NCBI RefSeq assembly: GCF_020037125.1
Contig: NZ_JAIQDG010000007.1
Location: 233,250-297,249, forward strand
Length of the DNA stretch: 64,000 nt
Direction: 5' to 3'
Origin: Myxococcus sp. RHSTA-1-4
Lineage (GTDB): Bacteria > Myxococcota > Myxococcia > Myxococcales > Myxococcaceae
Each line of letters starts with the position of its first letter. Position 1 is the stretch's first letter. Below the pieces are notes generated by a model. The model was not told the DNA's origin. It did not search any database and worked only from the letters and a program-made list of their open reading frames with translations. Positions 1-8,777 of the stretch are shown in pieces. A program made the translations under genes and the position numbers.

Positions 1-339
1 CTGGCGCGGGGCGACCAGGGCTGGCGCGTGGTGGAGTCCAGGCCGGCCGACGTGCCCCGGGCGGCCCTCTCGCGCTTCCTGGACACCGTGGAGTCCCGCG
101 ACTGGAAGGCCGCATGGAGCCAGCTCGCCGCCCCGCTGCGCGCCCGCTACACCCCCGAGCGCCTGCGCGAGGACTTCGAGCGTGAGCCCCTCGCGAAGGA
201 GCGCCTCCGCCGCGCCCGGCTCGCTCTCAACGCCAACGTCCGCGTCGGCGCGGGCGAGGCCCTCTTCCCCCTGGGCGAGGATCGCGCCGTGGTCCTCGTC
301 CTCGAGGATGGCGAGTACCGCGTGGCCGCCCTTGAGTGA
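1..339 (+). CDS. C-terminal end of a hypothetical protein (5' end outside window)
   Basis: The frame is open from the first base and ends with TGA at 337-339, so only about the last 112 residues are visible. The first ATG/GTG inside the window (GTG at 28) is probably internal. The visible part begins with a W-R-V-V motif, then a helical stretch (SRFLDTVESRDWKAAW) with many Arg and Glu, and ends in short beta-like stretches around VVLVLEDGEYRV. Paired segments of this kind are common in NTF2-like or DUF4878-type secreted proteins, but that is only an impression. Nothing catalytic is visible. A gap of about 200 bp separates it from mrp. Confidence 0.55.
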   Translation: MARGDQGWRVVESRPADVPRAALSRFLDTVESRDWKAAWSQLAAPLRARYTPERLREDFEREPLAKERLRRARLALNANVRVGAGEALFPLGEDRAVVLVLEDGEYRVAALE

Positions 340-544
340 CACGGGCGGACGCCTGCCCGGTCCTCCAGCCGCGCTGATGGGCCCGTTCAGCCCTCCAGCC
401 ATGCCTCGCCGGACGGCGTGCCACCAGGGTGCGCCAGGGGGCCATCCGCGTTAAACGACGTTGACAGCCCCCGGGGGGCTGGCAGATTCCGCGCCCGGTG
501 GCGGCTCCCAACCGCCCGTTTTCCAAAAGGTTTCAGGTGTTCAG

Positions 545-1630
545 ATGAGCGTTTCCGAGGCGGACGTCCTCGCGGCGATGTCGAAGGTCATGGACCCCGA
601 GCTCCACGTGGACCTCGTGAAGGCGGGGATGGTGAAGAACGTCCGCGTCAGCGGGGACACGGTGAAGCTGAAGATCGAGCTCACCACGCCGGCCTGCCCC
701 CTCAAGGGGAAGATCCAGGCGGACGCCGAGGCCGCCCTCAAGGCCGTGCCGGGGCTCAAGTCCTTCGACATCGAGTGGGGCGCCCAGGTGCGCGCGGCCG
801 GCGGCGGCGTGCCCGGCGGCGCGCTGCTCCCCCACGTGAAGAACGTCATCCTCGTCGGCGCCGGCAAGGGCGGCGTGGGCAAGAGCACCGTGGCCCTCAA
901 CCTCGCCACCGCCCTGGCCCAGCACGGCGCCAGGGTGGGCCTGCTGGACGCGGACTTCTACGGACCCTCCGTGCCCCTGATGACGGGCCTGTCGGACAAG
1001 AAGCCCGTGAGCCCGGACGGCAAGTCCCTGGATCCGCTGCTCGCCCACGGCCTGAAGGTCATGTCCATCGGCTTCCTCGTGGAGGCGGACCAGGCGCTCA
1101 TCTGGCGCGGCCCCATGCTCCACGGCGCGCTGATGCAGCTCGTTCGCGACGTGAACTGGGGCGAGCTGGACTACCTCGTCCTCGACCTGCCGCCGGGCAC
1201 CGGCGACGTGGCCCTGTCCCTGTCCCAGTCCATCCGCGCCGCGGGCGCCGTGCTGGTGACGACGCCGCAGGACGTGGCCCTGGCCGACGTGGTCCGCGCC
1301 AAGCAGATGTTCGACAAGGTCCACATCCCCGTGCTGGGCATCGTGGAGAACATGAGCCAGTTCGTCTGCCCGAACTGCTCGCACGTCACGCCCATCTTCA
1401 ACCACGGCGGCGGCCGCAAGGCCGCGGAGATGTTCGGCATCCCATTCCTGGGTGAGATCCCGCTGGACCTCAAGGTGCGCGAGTCGGGAGACTCGGGCGT
1501 GCCGGTGGTGGTGGGCGCGAAGGACAGCCCGGAGGCCAAGGCCTTCCTGGAGGTCGCGCGCAACGTGGCGGGACGGGTGTCCGCGCAGAGCGTGAAGAGC
1601 GTGCCGCTGCCGGTGGTGCAGGCCCGATAG
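545..1630 (+). CDS. mrp: Mrp/NBP35-type Fe-S cluster carrier P-loop ATPase
   Basis: 361 aa. Cytosolic carrier that binds and transfers Fe-S clusters to apo-proteins (known for the Mrp/ApbC family). Residues 1-80 form a MIP18/DUF59 domain (DPELHVDLVKAGMV; Cys51 in TPACP). The deviant Walker A GAGKGGVGKST lies at about 105-115, a DADFYGPS switch follows, and the cluster-binding CPNC pair is at Cys275/Cys278. The frame is open upstream to 461, but ATG 545 matches the usual N-terminus of the family, so I chose it. The C-terminal 30 residues after the ATPase core are family-typical. Eighteen bases separate it from the next gene, which may be co-transcribed. Confidence 0.95.
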   Translation: MSVSEADVLAAMSKVMDPELHVDLVKAGMVKNVRVSGDTVKLKIELTTPACPLKGKIQADAEAALKAVPGLKSFDIEWGAQVRAAGGGVPGGALLPHVKNVILVGAGKGGVGKSTVALNLATALAQHGARVGLLDADFYGPSVPLMTGLSDKKPVSPDGKSLDPLLAHGLKVMSIGFLVEADQALIWRGPMLHGALMQLVRDVNWGELDYLVLDLPPGTGDVALSLSQSIRAAGAVLVTTPQDVALADVVRAKQMFDKVHIPVLGIVENMSQFVCPNCSHVTPIFNHGGGRKAAEMFGIPFLGEIPLDLKVRESGDSGVPVVVGAKDSPEAKAFLEVARNVAGRVSAQSVKSVPLPVVQAR

Positions 1631-1648
1631 ACTCCGAGGAGACACTCC

Positions 1649-2152
1649 ATGGCCACCGACGACTTCCCGCCCGACCCGCTGATCGATGACGACCGTCAGG
1701 GCCGGGAAGGGCGCTCCGGCGGACCCGCCGGCTTCGTGCCGGAGTTCGTGCGTCGCATGGCCGTGGCGGGCCTGGGCGCCCTCTTCATGACCGAGGAGGG
1801 CATCCGCAACCTCGCGGGCCAGCTCAAGCTGCCCAAGGAGGCCCTGGGCTTCATCCTGGGCCAGGCGGAGAAGACCAAGGACGAGATCACCCGCGTCATC
1901 AGCGACGAGCTCCGCCGCTTCCTCCAGTCGGAGAAGCTGCGCGACGAGTTCCTCAAGCTGATGTCCGGCATGACGGTGGAGATCAAGGCGCAGATCCGCC
2001 TGGTGCCCCCGGAGAAGGCCGAGAAGTCCTCCGAGGCCGAGCACCCGCATGGCGAGGCGAAGGAGAAGCGGGCCGGCACGCCCCGCGTGGTCGTCTCCGA
2101 GCTCAACGCGCGCCGTCCCGGCTCCGGCTCCAAGCGGACGAAGAAGGAGTGA
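1649..2152 (+). CDS. Hypothetical amphipathic helical protein
   Basis: 167 aa, with a good ribosome-binding site (GAGGAG, 8 bases before ATG). The N-terminal 30 residues are acidic and Gly-rich. A hydrophobic segment (RRMAVAGLGALFM) follows, then long amphipathic helices rich in Lys/Glu (KLPKEALGFILGQAEKTKDE) and a basic Ser/Gly tail ending in KRTKKE. The charged helical pattern recalls phasin-like or gas-vesicle-accessory proteins, but no family can be assigned by eye. It sits between mrp and a membrane protein whose start codon overlaps its stop (GTGA), so those two are translationally coupled. Confidence 0.75.
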   Translation: MATDDFPPDPLIDDDRQGREGRSGGPAGFVPEFVRRMAVAGLGALFMTEEGIRNLAGQLKLPKEALGFILGQAEKTKDEITRVISDELRRFLQSEKLRDEFLKLMSGMTVEIKAQIRLVPPEKAEKSSEAEHPHGEAKEKRAGTPRVVVSELNARRPGSGSKRTKKE

Positions 2153-2592
2153 CGGTGGCGGACACGCCTCCTCCCGCGCCGCCCCCGGCTCCCGCCCCCG
2201 AGCGCCGGGGCTGGCGCTCCCACCCGCTGGCGAAGCGGCTGCCGTTGCTGCTGCTGGCGGCGCTCGGCTTCTGGCTGTGGCAGACCTCGGGCACCCCCGA
2301 GCGCGAGCTGCGGCTCCAGTTCGATGGGGCGGGGTGGAGCGCCGCCCGTGCCCTGGACCTCCAGGTGCTGGACGAGGAGGGGAAGGTGCTCAAGCGCGAG
2401 GAGCGCTTCTTCTCCTCGGGGCCTCCGCCGGAGGTGACGTTCCAGGTGGACCTGCCCGAGGGCGTCTGGCGCGCGCGGCTCTTCGTGAAGCTGGAAGGGC
2501 GTGAAGACAGGGTGCGGCTGGACGAGTCGTTGTCTGTGGGAGAGGACCGCTACATCGTCCGTCAGCTCCGGTTGCCTCCCTCCGGTCGTTGA
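2149..2592 (+). CDS. Hypothetical single-pass membrane protein
   Basis: 147 aa from GTG 2149, which overlaps the stop of the preceding gene by four bases; a second GTG at 2155 is possible. The N-terminus is Pro-rich (about residues 6-18), followed by one membrane helix (LPLLLLAALGFWLWQ, about 31-45). The remaining 100 residues look like a periplasmic beta-rich domain (RELRLQFDG, VTFQVDLPEGVWRARLFVKL, YIVRQLRL). No known motif is visible. Coupling to the upstream helical protein suggests they act together. Function unknown. Confidence 0.75.
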   Translation: MTVADTPPPAPPPAPAPERRGWRSHPLAKRLPLLLLAALGFWLWQTSGTPERELRLQFDGAGWSAARALDLQVLDEEGKVLKREERFFSSGPPPEVTFQVDLPEGVWRARLFVKLEGREDRVRLDESLSVGEDRYIVRQLRLPPSGR

Positions 2593-2662
2593 CCGCCCCG
2601 GACGCGTGGGCTAAGGGCGCCCGCACGCCGTTCACATACCGACCGAGGGGTACGCGAAGACC

Positions 2663-3511
2663 ATGGCAACGGAGCACATCGTCGTCGTCGGGGCTGGGCA
2701 GATGGGCGCGGGCATCGCGCAGGTGGCACTGCAGGCGGGCCTGCGCGTCACGCTGGCGGACGTCTCCAAGGAGGGCCTCGCCAAGGGCGCGGACCGCATC
2801 CGCGGCGGCCTGAAGAAGCTGGTGGAGAAGGGCAAGCTGGACGAGGCGAAGCGCGCCGCCGCCGAGGCCAACCTCGTCACCCTCACGGACGTCAAGGAGG
2901 CGAAGGACGTCGACTTCGCCGTCGAGGCCGTGACGGAGAACGAGGACCTCAAGCGCCGCATCTTCCAGGACCTGGACGCCGTGGTGCGCCCGGGCGGCAT
3001 CCTCGCCACCAACACCTCGTCCATTCCCATCACCCGTATCGCCGCGTCCACGAAGCGCCCCGAGTCCGTCATCGGCATGCACTTCATGAACCCGGTGCCG
3101 GTGATGCAGCTCGTGGAGCTGATCCGCGGCGCCGCCACGTCCGACGAGACGTACGCCACCACGCGCGCCCTGGCCGAGAAGATGGGCAAGACGACCGTGG
3201 TGTCCAAGGACTACCCGGGCTTCATCGTCAACCGCATCCTCATCCCCATGCTCAACGAGGCCTGCTTCGCGCTGATGGAGGGCCTGGGCACGGTGGAGGA
3301 CATCGACACCGCGATGAAGCTGGGCACCAACCAGCCCATGGGCCCGCTGCAGCTCGCGGACTTCATCGGCCTGGACACCGTGCTCTACATCGCCGAGGTG
3401 CTGCACAAGGGCCTGGGTGACTCGAAGTACCGCCCCAGCCCGCTGCTGCGCCAGTACGTGGACGCCGGCTGGTACGGCAAGAAGAGCGGCCGCGGCTTCT
3501 ACAAGTACTAG
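2663..3511 (+). CDS. hbd: 3-hydroxyacyl-CoA (3-hydroxybutyryl-CoA) dehydrogenase
   Basis: 282 aa, the normal length for the single-domain short-chain enzyme. It oxidises (S)-3-hydroxyacyl-CoA to 3-oxoacyl-CoA with NAD(P)+. The N-terminal Rossmann motif is VVVGAGQMGAGIAQ (about residues 6-19). The active-site Ser and His lie in NTSSIPIT and GMHFMNP, and the conserved Asn in VNRIL. The C-terminus (PLLRQYVDAGWYGKKSGRGF) is the family signature. A crotonase gene follows after 19 bases, giving consecutive beta-oxidation-type steps in one operon. Confidence 0.93.
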   Translation: MATEHIVVVGAGQMGAGIAQVALQAGLRVTLADVSKEGLAKGADRIRGGLKKLVEKGKLDEAKRAAAEANLVTLTDVKEAKDVDFAVEAVTENEDLKRRIFQDLDAVVRPGGILATNTSSIPITRIAASTKRPESVIGMHFMNPVPVMQLVELIRGAATSDETYATTRALAEKMGKTTVVSKDYPGFIVNRILIPMLNEACFALMEGLGTVEDIDTAMKLGTNQPMGPLQLADFIGLDTVLYIAEVLHKGLGDSKYRPSPLLRQYVDAGWYGKKSGRGFYKY

Positions 3512-3530
3512 GACACGAGGAGCCCCGAAC

Positions 3531-4307
3531 ATGGCCTACGAGAACATCCGGCTGGAGCAGGAGGGCGCCGTCGCGACCCTCTTCATCGACCGTCCCAAGG
3601 CGCTCAACGCGCTCAACAGCAAGACGCTGCAGGAGATGGAGGCGGCGCTCAAGTCCATCGGCCAGGACGTGCGCGTCCTCATCGTCACCGGCGGCGGTGA
3701 GAAGGCCTTCGTCGCCGGCGCGGACATCGCGGAGATGGCGGCGCTGACCGAGACGCAGGCCCAGGAGTTCGGGGCGCTCGGCCACCGCGTCATGGCCATG
3801 CTGGAGGAGCTGCCCATCCCCACCATCGCGGCCGTCAACGGCTTCGCGCTGGGCGGCGGGTGCGAGCTGGCCCTGGCCTGCGACATCATCTACGCGTCCG
3901 AGAAGGCGAAGCTCGGTCTGCCCGAGGTGGGCCTGGGCGTCATCCCCGGCTTCGGCGGCACCCAGCGTCTCACCCGCGCGGTGGGCCGCGCCCGCGCCAA
4001 GGAGCTCATCTTCACCGGTGAGCGCATCGACGCCGCCAAGGCCAAGGAGATCGGCCTGGTGCTGGAGGTGCTCGCCCCCGAGGCGCTGCTCCCGCACTGC
4101 CGCGACGTGGCCGCGAAGATGCTCAAGAACGGCCCGCTCGCCATCGCCAAGGCCAAGCGCGTCATCGAGGCCGGTGCCGACCAGGACCTGCGCGTCGCCA
4201 ACGAGATGGAGCGCAAGACGTTCGGCGAGCTGTTTGGCTCGGCGGACCAGCGCGAGGGCATGAAGGCCTTCCTGGAGAAGCGCCCGGCCACCTTCACCGG
4301 CAAGTGA
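3531..4307 (+). CDS. Enoyl-CoA hydratase (crotonase)
   Basis: 258 aa from ATG 3531, which sits after a GGAG-type RBS (GAGGAGCCCC); the open frame continues upstream inside hbd but without family similarity. Crotonase fold: oxyanion-hole segments AGADIAEM (about 63-70) and GGGCELALACD. The two catalytic glutamates are at positions typical of hydratases, Glu112 (GGCELA) and Glu132 (LPEVGLG). It would hydrate trans-2-enoyl-CoA, for example crotonyl-CoA, for the dehydrogenase encoded just upstream. The next gene starts within three bases of its stop. Confidence 0.93.
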   Translation: MAYENIRLEQEGAVATLFIDRPKALNALNSKTLQEMEAALKSIGQDVRVLIVTGGGEKAFVAGADIAEMAALTETQAQEFGALGHRVMAMLEELPIPTIAAVNGFALGGGCELALACDIIYASEKAKLGLPEVGLGVIPGFGGTQRLTRAVGRARAKELIFTGERIDAAKAKEIGLVLEVLAPEALLPHCRDVAAKMLKNGPLAIAKAKRVIEAGADQDLRVANEMERKTFGELFGSADQREGMKAFLEKRPATFTGK

Positions 4308-4308
4308 C

Positions 4309-5010
4309 GTGCGGCGCGCGCTCGCGGCCGGGGGACTGCTGATCTGCCTCCTGGCCGCGGCTCCCTCCCGGGCCTCGGAAGGTGAGGGTGACGGGGACGG
4401 GCGGGCTCCCGCGCTCGTCTCCTGGAAGCGCACGCTCTGCCTGTACACCGGCTGCTTCCTGGAGCCGCTCGTCCCGGATGTCCGCTACGAGTGGGGGCCC
4501 GGCTCCCGCGAGCATTGGGTGCTGTCCTGGCCCATCCACCCCTGGGCCTCGCCGCCGCTGGACGTGCCCGGCCCCACGTTGGTGCTCTCGCCCTTCGTGG
4601 AGCCGCAGCTCCGCCGGAAGCCCTCGGCCTTCCGGCTGCTCGCCGGGGCCCGGGTGTATGCCTTCCCCGACACACTCCGCATCGGAGTGCTCGCCGAGGG
4701 AGCGGGCCTGTGGGGACGGGACGGCTCGGGTGGAATGGCCGGGGTGGGGCTGTCGTACGACCTCATCGAGCGCCACCGGCACACCGTGCCCTGGACGCTG
4801 TCCCTCGTCGCGCGGCGGGTCTGGACGGGGGAGGGCGGCCGGACGGACGTCACCTTCGACGTCACCGTGCCCCTCAACATGTTCCTGGGCTCACCCTTGG
4901 ATTCCGAGGTATCAGGCAGTCGGTCGTCCTCTAATCGGACCACCAACCCGCGCTTGAGGCCCGGCGCTAGCTCTTCGCTGTTCCCGAGGGGAAACCCTCA
5001 TACTATGTAG
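4309..5010 (+). CDS. Hypothetical secreted/outer-membrane-like protein
   Basis: 233 aa from GTG 4309, one base after the crotonase stop. Residues 1-23 are a signal peptide (RRALAAGGLLICLLAAAPSRA, cleavage near SRA-SE). The mature part contains two Cys (LCLYTGCF) and alternating short beta-stretches with aromatic residues (PTLVLSPFVEPQL, AFRLLAGARVYAF, TLRIGVLAEGAGLW, GMAGVGLSYDL, WTLSLVARRVW), as in a small outer-membrane barrel or transport-like protein. The last 30 residues are Ser/Arg-rich low complexity. It interrupts a run of acyl-CoA genes. No family recognised. A -10-like TACTAT at 5001-5006 inside its end may serve the next gene. Confidence 0.65.
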   Translation: MRRALAAGGLLICLLAAAPSRASEGEGDGDGRAPALVSWKRTLCLYTGCFLEPLVPDVRYEWGPGSREHWVLSWPIHPWASPPLDVPGPTLVLSPFVEPQLRRKPSAFRLLAGARVYAFPDTLRIGVLAEGAGLWGRDGSGGMAGVGLSYDLIERHRHTVPWTLSLVARRVWTGEGGRTDVTFDVTVPLNMFLGSPLDSEVSGSRSSSNRTTNPRLRPGASSSLFPRGNPHTM

Positions 5011-5046
5011 GCCTTTCTCTTTTCCTCCCCGCTGTTGAGGAGTCTC

Positions 5047-6189
<1,143 letters not shown>

Positions 6190-6194
6190 TCGTG

Positions 6195-6641
6195 ATGAAG
6201 CGGGCTTTTCTCTCCGTGGTCGTTCTCTCCTCGGCGGTGGCGCTCGCGCAGGGCGCTCCGGCGAAGAAGCCCTCCGGCGGGAAGCCCGCCCAGGCGACGG
6301 CCCCCGCGAAGAGCGAGGGGCCGGACGTCGAGCGCCTTCCGTTCACCCCGGACTCCATCCGCCAGGTGGTCACGTACAACCAGCCTCGTATCCAGGAGTG
6401 CTACGAGGACCACATGGCGGAGAAGGACCAGAAGGTGGAGGGGCGGCTGATGACGTCCTTCACCATCGACGCCAACGGGCTGGTGAAGGACGCGAAGGTG
6501 GTGAAGAAGTCGAGCACGCTGAAGGACCCGGGCCTGCACGACTGCGTGGTGGCGGTGCTGTCGTCCATGACGTTCCCCAAGCCGCCGGACGGCGTGGACC
6601 GCCCCATCGAGTACCCGTTCAACCTCAAGGCCATCGAGTAG
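6195..6641 (+). CDS. AgmX/PglI C-terminal-domain (TonB-like) periplasmic protein
   Basis: 148 aa from ATG 6195 (GTG 6192 is an alternative). A signal peptide (KRAFLSVVVLSSAVALAQG) is followed by a Lys/Ala/Pro linker and a domain with VVTYNQPRIQECYED, GRLMTSFTIDANGLV and VVAVLSSMTFPKPPDG. This is the AgmX/PglI C-terminal pattern common in myxobacteria, with two Cys that could form a disulfide (IQECYED and LHDCVVA). In gliding/Glt-type proteins this domain sits in the periplasm. Here it stands alone between two acyl-CoA dehydrogenases, so its role is unclear. Confidence 0.75.
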   Translation: MKRAFLSVVVLSSAVALAQGAPAKKPSGGKPAQATAPAKSEGPDVERLPFTPDSIRQVVTYNQPRIQECYEDHMAEKDQKVEGRLMTSFTIDANGLVKDAKVVKKSSTLKDPGLHDCVVAVLSSMTFPKPPDGVDRPIEYPFNLKAIE

Positions 6642-6651
6642 GAAGACCGCC

Positions 6652-7797
6652 GTGAACCTCGAGCTGACCGAGACCCAGACGCTGATCCGCGACACCGCCC
6701 GCAAGTTCGCGCGCGAGCGCGTGGCCCCGCTGGCCCGCACGCTGGACCGCGAGGAGCGCTTCCCCACGGAGCTCTACAAGGAGATGGGCGAGCTGGGGCT
6801 GCTCGGGGTGAACATCCCGGCGAAGTACGGCGGCTCGGAGGCGGGCGTCGTCGCCTACTCGCTGGCGATGATGGAGATGGCGGCGGCGGACGCGTCCACG
6901 TCGGTGACGATGGCCGTGACGAACATGTGCGCGGAGCTGATCAACGCGTTCGGCACGGAGGCGCAGCGCGAGAAGTACGTGACGCGGCTGGCCTCCGGCG
7001 AGGCGGTGGCGGGCTCCTTCGCGCTGTCCGAGCCGCACGCCGGCTCCGACCCGGGCGCGATGAACACCACCGCGGTGCGGCGCGGGGACACGTACGTCCT
7101 CAATGGCAGCAAGCAGTGGATTACGTCCGGTGCGTACGCCGGGGTGATGGTGGTGTGGGCGCGCACGGCTCCGACGGGGAACAAGGGCCTGTCCTGCTTC
7201 ATCGTGGAGGGCGGGACGAAGGGCCTCATCATCGGCAAGCACGAGGACAAGATGGGGCTGCGCTCCTCGAACACGGTGCCGCTGACGTTCGAGGACTGTG
7301 AGATTCCGGCGGAGAACCTCCTGGGCCAGGAAGGGCAGGGCTTCCGGCTGGCGATGACGGCGCTGGACGGCGGGCGCATCGGCATTGCGTCGCAGGCGTG
7401 CGGCGTGGGCCGGGCGGCGCTGGAGGCCGCCGTGGCGTACTCGAAGGACCGCAAGGCGTTCGGTCAGGCCATTGGCGAGTTCCAGGCCCCGCGCTTCATG
7501 ATGGCGGACATGAAGACGCAGCTCGATGCGGCGGAGCTGCTGACGCTGCGCGCGGCGTACATGAAGGAGCAGGGCCAGCCCTTCTCCCGCGAGGCCTCCA
7601 TGGCGAAGCTGTTCGCCAGCGAGATGAGCAACAAGGTGGCCGACAAGGCCGTGCAGCTCCACGGCGGCTACGGCTACATCGACGAGTTCCCCGTCGAGCG
7701 GTACTTCCGCGACGCCCGCGTGCAGACCATCTACGAGGGCACCAGCGAGGTGCAGCGGATGGTGATTGCCCGCGAGACGTTCAAGCTGCTGGGGTAG
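6652..7797 (+). CDS. Acyl-CoA dehydrogenase
   Basis: 381 aa from GTG 6652. FAD-dependent acyl-CoA dehydrogenase. It begins NLELTETQTLIRDTARKFA, carries SFALSEPHAGSDPG and NGSKQWITSGAYAG, and has the catalytic region HGGYGYIDEFPVERYFRD and IYEGTSEVQRMVI. Glu in YEGTSE is the expected general base. It is clearly a paralogue of the enzyme at 5047 but differs throughout, so a different chain length or branched substrate is likely (inference). It closes this plus-strand cluster and is followed by a strong palindrome at 7819-7849. Confidence 0.92.
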   Translation: MNLELTETQTLIRDTARKFARERVAPLARTLDREERFPTELYKEMGELGLLGVNIPAKYGGSEAGVVAYSLAMMEMAAADASTSVTMAVTNMCAELINAFGTEAQREKYVTRLASGEAVAGSFALSEPHAGSDPGAMNTTAVRRGDTYVLNGSKQWITSGAYAGVMVVWARTAPTGNKGLSCFIVEGGTKGLIIGKHEDKMGLRSSNTVPLTFEDCEIPAENLLGQEGQGFRLAMTALDGGRIGIASQACGVGRAALEAAVAYSKDRKAFGQAIGEFQAPRFMMADMKTQLDAAELLTLRAAYMKEQGQPFSREASMAKLFASEMSNKVADKAVQLHGGYGYIDEFPVERYFRDARVQTIYEGTSEVQRMVIARETFKLLG

Positions 7798-7818
7798 GCA
7801 GCTCGTGGACCATGAAGG

Positions 7819-7849
7819 CGCGTATTTCAAGGTATGCTTAAAATACGCG
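7819..7849. promoter_or_regulatory. AT-rich inverted repeat (hairpin or operator)
   Basis: Arms CGCGTATTT (7819-7827) and AAATACGCG (7841-7849) are a perfect 9-base inverted repeat. After one mismatch the stem continues with AAG/CTT around loop GTATG. It lies 21 bases after the acyl-CoA dehydrogenase stop and about 76 bases before the dioxygenase start, in an unusually AT-rich stretch. It could stop transcription of the upstream operon, although no T-run follows, or bind a regulator of the downstream gene. Confidence 0.6.
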
Positions 7850-7880
7850 TCTTAAGGATTTCGTAAGATATCCTGGGTTG

Positions 7881-7920
7881 AATCCCCTCCCCACTGCCCC
7901 CGGCGGGGCAGGGGAGGATT
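7881..7920 (+). promoter_or_regulatory. Hairpin that pairs with the ribosome-binding site of the dioxygenase gene
   Basis: TGCCCC (7895-7900) pairs with GGGGCA (7905-7910) around loop CGGC. After a two-base bulge, CCTCCCC (7886-7892) pairs with GGGGAGG (7911-7917), and AAT/ATT close the base. The right arm contains the Shine-Dalgarno GGGGAGG, seven bases before ATG 7925, so folding would hide it. This is seen directly; regulation of translation is inference. Confidence 0.5.
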
Positions 7921-7924
7921 CACA

Positions 7925-8731
7925 ATGCACGAGCATGACGATGGTGGCCTGCAACAGGACCTGAAGCTCATCCACGCGTCCATGGAGCGCAGGACGCTCC
8001 TTCGCCTCGCCCTGGGCGCGAGCCTGGTGCCTCTCGTGGGCTGCGGCGGCGAGGATTCCGCGGAGGCCCTGGGGCTCACGCCGAGCGCTGGCACCTGCAC
8101 CACGATTCCGACGGAGACGGCGGGACCGTATCCGGGAGACGGCTCCAACGGCCCCAACGTGCTCACCCAGACGGGCATCGTCCGGAGTGACATCCGCTCG
8201 AGCGTGGGCTCCGCCACGGGGACCGCGGCGGGGATTCCGCTGACCGTCACCCTCACGCTCATCAACTCCGCGGGCAACTGTGAGCCGCTCGCCGGGTACG
8301 CCATCTACCTGTGGCATTGCGACCGCGAGGGCCGCTACTCGCTCTACTCCTCCGGGGTGACGAACCAGAACTACCTGCGCGGGGTGCAGGCGACGAACGC
8401 CCAGGGGCAGGTGACGTTCACGACCATCTTCCCCGGCTGCTACTCGGGGCGCTGGCCGCACATCCACTTCGAGGTCTACCCGAGCCTCGCGTCCGCGACG
8501 ACGGCGGCGAACAAGGTGGCCACCTCCCAGCTCGCCCTTCCCAAGGCCTCTTGCGACGCGGTGTACGCCACCACCGGGTATTCGCAGAGCGTCACCAACC
8601 TGTCGAGAATCAGCCTGTCCACGGACAACGTGTTCCGCGATGGCTGGACGTCCCAGCTCGCGAACGTCACGGGCAACACCACCAGCGGCTACGTGGCGAC
8701 CCTCACGGTCGCCATCGCCGTCACCCGATAG
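7925..8731 (+). CDS. Intradiol ring-cleavage dioxygenase-like Tat lipoprotein
   Basis: 268 aa. The leader has a twin-arginine (ERRTLLRLALGAS) followed by a lipobox (PLVGC), so the protein is probably exported folded and lipid-anchored. The catalytic domain has the Fe(III) ligands expected for intradiol dioxygenases: Tyr in DREGRYSLYS, Tyr in IFPGCYSG, and the His pair in RWPHIHFEVYP. The family cleaves catechol-type rings; exported versions may act on extracellular aromatics, so the substrate is unknown. The leading MHEHDDGGLQQDL segment is typical of these exported forms, which favours ATG 7925 over the in-frame ATG 7982. Its RBS is embedded in a hairpin. Confidence 0.85.
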   Translation: MHEHDDGGLQQDLKLIHASMERRTLLRLALGASLVPLVGCGGEDSAEALGLTPSAGTCTTIPTETAGPYPGDGSNGPNVLTQTGIVRSDIRSSVGSATGTAAGIPLTVTLTLINSAGNCEPLAGYAIYLWHCDREGRYSLYSSGVTNQNYLRGVQATNAQGQVTFTTIFPGCYSGRWPHIHFEVYPSLASATTAANKVATSQLALPKASCDAVYATTGYSQSVTNLSRISLSTDNVFRDGWTSQLANVTGNTTSGYVATLTVAIAVTR

Positions 8732-8736
8732 CCCTG

Positions 8737-8772
8737 GGGGGCAGCGGTGCGCACGCGCTCACCGCCGCCCCC
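8737..8772. terminator. Bidirectional hairpin between convergent genes
   Basis: Arms GGGGGCAGCGGTG (8737-8749) and CACCGCCGCCCCC (8760-8772) pair over 13 bases with a single A-C mismatch; the loop is 10 bases. It fills the 46-base gap between the stops of the dioxygenase (+) and the S15 hydrolase (-). There is no T-tract on either side, which is usual for hairpin terminators in such GC-rich genomes. Confidence 0.65.
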
Positions 8773-8777
8773 AACAG

